DNA of 64,000 bases. Source: an uncultured Cohaesibacter sp. (GTDB lineage Bacteria; Pseudomonadota; Alphaproteobacteria; Rhizobiales; Cohaesibacteraceae). Below, in pieces: positions 61,797 through 64,000 of the stretch. How positions within the stretch are numbered: the first letter of the stretch is position 1; every line of letters starts with the position of its first letter. The translations under genes were made by a program, and so were the position numbers. The DNA lies in assembly GCF_963666525.1 (NCBI RefSeq), contig NZ_OY762905.1:2152001-2216000 (forward strand). The letters are read 5' to 3'. Under the pieces are notes generated by a model. It worked only from the letters and a program-made list of their open reading frames with translations, was not told where the DNA came from and searched no databases.

Positions 61797-63317
61797 GTGA
61801 TTCGAGTGCAAGACAGGGCTGCAGGCAAAAGACGGGGCAAGACAGCAGGCATGCGGGGACAGACCATGTCCCTGGCGTTGGCATTCGCCCTGATGCTTCC
61901 GCCCGGCCTCGGCTCAACCGCCGCCGAGGAGACCCCCGCAGCATCAAACCAGACCTCTTCGCAGGAATCGATCACCTCGCCAGAACAGCCCCCAACAGGA
62001 GAGGCCACTACCGCTTCCAATGCAGAAGACCAGCCCACAAAACCCGAGAAGACGGAAGCCGAGCTGCAGGCCGAACGCGCCCTTGAGGCACGGCTCAAGG
62101 CCCGCAAGGATCAGGAAGAAGTGCTGACCGAGCTCGAAGCAAGCATCGCGCTTTCGCAGCAGAAGCAGGATGAGCTGCGCAAGGAAGTCGCCCAGTTGAA
62201 ATCCGACCGAGAAACCATCCAGAGCGACATGCTGGCGACAGGTGAGCGCATCACCACACTGGAAGCATCCATCTCGACGCGGGAAGACCGGCTGAAGGTG
62301 TTGTTCTCCGATCAGACCGAACTCAAGGTTTCGCTGGCCGAGCAACGGGATTCCCTCTCCGAAATTCTCGCTGCCCTACAGAGGATCGGCCGCAATCCAC
62401 CGCCGGCCCTTGTCATCCGCCCCAACGAGGCGCTCAACGCCGTCCGTTCCGCCATTTTGCTGTCCACGCTGGTGCCAGAGATCCGCGTCGAAGCCAACGC
62501 CCTTGCAACCCAACTCTCCGAACTCGTCCGCCTGCAAAAGGACATCGAGGATGAAAAGGGAGCCCTGCAGACCAATCTTGCCAAATTGCAGGAAGAGCAG
62601 GAGCGGCTTGACCTCCTCATCGCCAAGAAAAAGGCGCAGGAAGAGACGAGCATGCAAGCCGCACGCAAGGAGGAGGAACGAACATCCGAACTGGCGGCCA
62701 AGGCCCGCACGCTCGAGCAGTTGATCAACGGCATGGAGAAGGAAATCGAAGCAGCCCGATTTGCCGTCAAGGAAGCCCAGGAAGCCGAAAAGAGAGCGCT
62801 TGAGCAGGAAATCGAAACAAAAAAGCAGAAGATAGCCGCATTAAAAGATGCAGCCCGCCTTTCTCCTGCCATACCTTTTGTTAAGATGAAGGGACTTATG
62901 CATGTACCTTCCAATGGCGCAGTCGTAAAAGGCTATGGCAGGGACGACGGATTTGGTGGCCAGACCAAGGGCATGTCCGTGGCAACGCGCATCGGCGCAC
63001 AGGTCACGAGCCCGGCAGATGGCTGGATTGTATACGCAGGACCCTTCAGGTCCTTCGGCAACCTCTTGATTATCAACGCCGGAGACGGCTACCATATCGT
63101 TCTGTCAGGCATGGACGAGATATACCCCGAAGTTGGCAGTTTTGTTTTGGCCAACGAGCCTGTAGGAAAGATGCAACAGACAAAACTGGCCTCGAGCGAT
63201 CTATTGGATGCAAACGCGACCCGGCCAGTGCTATATATTGAATTGAGAAAAGATGGTGTTGCGATCGATCCTTCACCATGGTGGACAGCAGATTTAAGGG
63301 AAAAGGCAGACGGATGA
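61797..63317 (+). CDS. EnvC-type murein hydrolase activator (coiled coil, degenerate LytM domain)
   Basis: A 506-residue exported protein. The start is GTG 61797 or ATG 61851; the second gives a shorter signal peptide (TMSLALAFALMLPPGLGS). Two long coiled-coil regions span about residues 75-190 and 225-350, rich in Glu, Lys, Gln and Leu. A LytM (M23) fold covers about 365-500. The zinc ligands of active LytM enzymes are not seen: GFGGQTKGMSVAT stands where G-x-x-H-x-G-x-D would be, and GYHIVLSGM and LYIELRKDG replace the HxH region. Such degenerate domains activate amidases at the septum. The stop overlaps ctpA in ATGA. Confidence 0.88.
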   Translation: MIRVQDRAAGKRRGKTAGMRGQTMSLALAFALMLPPGLGSTAAEETPAASNQTSSQESITSPEQPPTGEATTASNAEDQPTKPEKTEAELQAERALEARLKARKDQEEVLTELEASIALSQQKQDELRKEVAQLKSDRETIQSDMLATGERITTLEASISTREDRLKVLFSDQTELKVSLAEQRDSLSEILAALQRIGRNPPPALVIRPNEALNAVRSAILLSTLVPEIRVEANALATQLSELVRLQKDIEDEKGALQTNLAKLQEEQERLDLLIAKKKAQEETSMQAARKEEERTSELAAKARTLEQLINGMEKEIEAARFAVKEAQEAEKRALEQEIETKKQKIAALKDAARLSPAIPFVKMKGLMHVPSNGAVVKGYGRDDGFGGQTKGMSVATRIGAQVTSPADGWIVYAGPFRSFGNLLIINAGDGYHIVLSGMDEIYPEVGSFVLANEPVGKMQQTKLASSDLLDANATRPVLYIELRKDGVAIDPSPWWTADLREKADG

Positions 63318-64000
63318 TCCGTAAATTTTCACTATTGCTCATCGGCGCTCTCATGGGAGCAGGGCTGGTCGTAACCCTGTCAGTCGCCTCATGGGAGACG
63401 ACAGGCACCGCCAACGCAGCCAGTTCGGATACCTATCGCCAGCTCAACCTGTTTGGCGACGTATTCGAGCGCGTCCGGCGCGAGTATGTTGAAATCCCTG
63501 ACGATGACAAACTGATTGCGTCGGCACTCAACGGAATGCTGACCTCTCTCGACCCGCATTCGAGCTACATGTCTCCGGACAACTTCGAGGACATGACCGT
63601 TGAAACGCAGGGCGAATTCGGTGGTCTCGGGATTCAGGTCACCATGGACAAGGGCGTCGTCAAGGTCATCTCGCCAATGGATGACACTCCGGCCCACGCC
63701 GCCGGCATTCTTGCCGACGACTATATCACCCATCTGGATGGCGAGCCGGTACGCGGCCTCACCCTCAACGAGGCTGTCGACAAGATGCGCGGCAAGGTTG
63801 GCACCAAAATCAAGCTGACCATCGTGCGCGAGAATGTCGAAAAGCCGTTCGATGTGGAAATCACCCGCGAGATCATCAAGCTCAAGTCGGTCAAATTCAA
63901 GGCCTATGACGATATCGGCTACATCCGCCTTACCCAGTTCAACGGGCAGGCTTTTGCCGGTCTCACCGATGCCATCGACAACCTCGAAAAGGAAATCGGC
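63314..64000 (+). CDS. ctpA: Carboxyl-terminal processing protease CtpA, S41 family (3' end cut by window)
   Basis: 229 residues are visible from ATG 63314, whose bases overlap the upstream stop. An N-terminal signal/anchor (IRKFSLLLIGALMGAGLVV) is followed by SALNGMLTSLDPHSSYM and a PDZ domain starting at EFGGLGIQVTMDKGVV with PAHAAGILADDYI. The catalytic Ser and Lys lie beyond the window. It is a periplasmic protease; coupling to the EnvC-type gene is the conserved order in this group. Confidence 0.95.
   Translation, partial: MIRKFSLLLIGALMGAGLVVTLSVASWETTGTANAASSDTYRQLNLFGDVFERVRREYVEIPDDDKLIASALNGMLTSLDPHSSYMSPDNFEDMTVETQGEFGGLGIQVTMDKGVVKVISPMDDTPAHAAGILADDYITHLDGEPVRGLTLNEAVDKMRGKVGTKIKLTIVRENVEKPFDVEITREIIKLKSVKFKAYDDIGYIRLTQFNGQAFAGLTDAIDNLEKEIG

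Overview
The window looks like a chromosomal segment of an alphaproteobacterium, most likely of the Hyphomicrobiales (Rhizobiales). The signs are a moderately GC-rich coding sequence, the block rplU-rpmA-acetyltransferases-obgE-proB-proA-nadD-rsfS-rlmH-envC-ctpA at the right end, an L21 protein with a C-terminal extension, and a high density of TRAP, ABC and LysR/GntR catabolic genes. I see no rRNA, prophage, insertion sequence or CRISPR array. The only RNA gene seen is a tRNA-Ser(CGA).

Layout. 1-8.1 kb: a truncated tandem universal stress protein, a CPA1 cation/proton antiporter with an apparent frameshift, and an amidohydrolase (decarboxylase-like) plus MFS pair with a divergent LysR regulator. 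8.5-15.2 kb: an exported papain-like cysteine protease followed by a 1627-residue exported protein that joins TPR, OmpA, beta-propeller, Ig-like and caspase-like parts. I regard this as the least explained unit in the window. 15.3-17.6 kb: pirin, a methyltransferase and a small secreted four-cysteine protein.

17.8-38.9 kb is a 21 kb carbohydrate-catabolism island. Its first half has a dihydroxyacetone-kinase-type kinase, a SorC regulator, a SIS isomerase, a ribose-type ABC importer, a TIM-barrel sugar epimerase and a second kinase paralogue. Its second half has a TRAP importer with a D-apionate-oxidoisomerase-like dehydrogenase, a DUF1537 kinase, a GntR regulator, a RuBisCO-like protein, an MFS carrier, a DeoR regulator and a triose-phosphate-isomerase homologue. 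Known biochemistry of these families suggests D-apionate (or a related branched or four-carbon acid) is oxidised, phosphorylated and decarboxylated to L-erythrulose 1-phosphate. The ABC/kinase half could feed L-erythrulose or another tetrulose into the same intermediate, and the TIM homologue would then isomerise it toward erythrose 4-phosphate. The RpiB-type last step is not in the window.

39.0-46.1 kb: a carboxylate pathway with thiolase, both CoA-transferase subunits, an AtuA-type DUF1446 protein split into two genes, a CitMHS transporter and a divergent LysR regulator. 46.2-53.1 kb: miscellaneous genes (a DUF2283 protein, a CaCA antiporter, AraC with a DMT exporter and quinone reductase, a mannose-1-phosphate guanylyltransferase, tRNA-Ser and a MAPEG protein). 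53.2-64 kb: the conserved housekeeping block, ending inside ctpA.

Start codons were revised where a Shine-Dalgarno site or signal peptide argued for it. All functional assignments come from reading the translated sequence and recalled family knowledge, with no database search.
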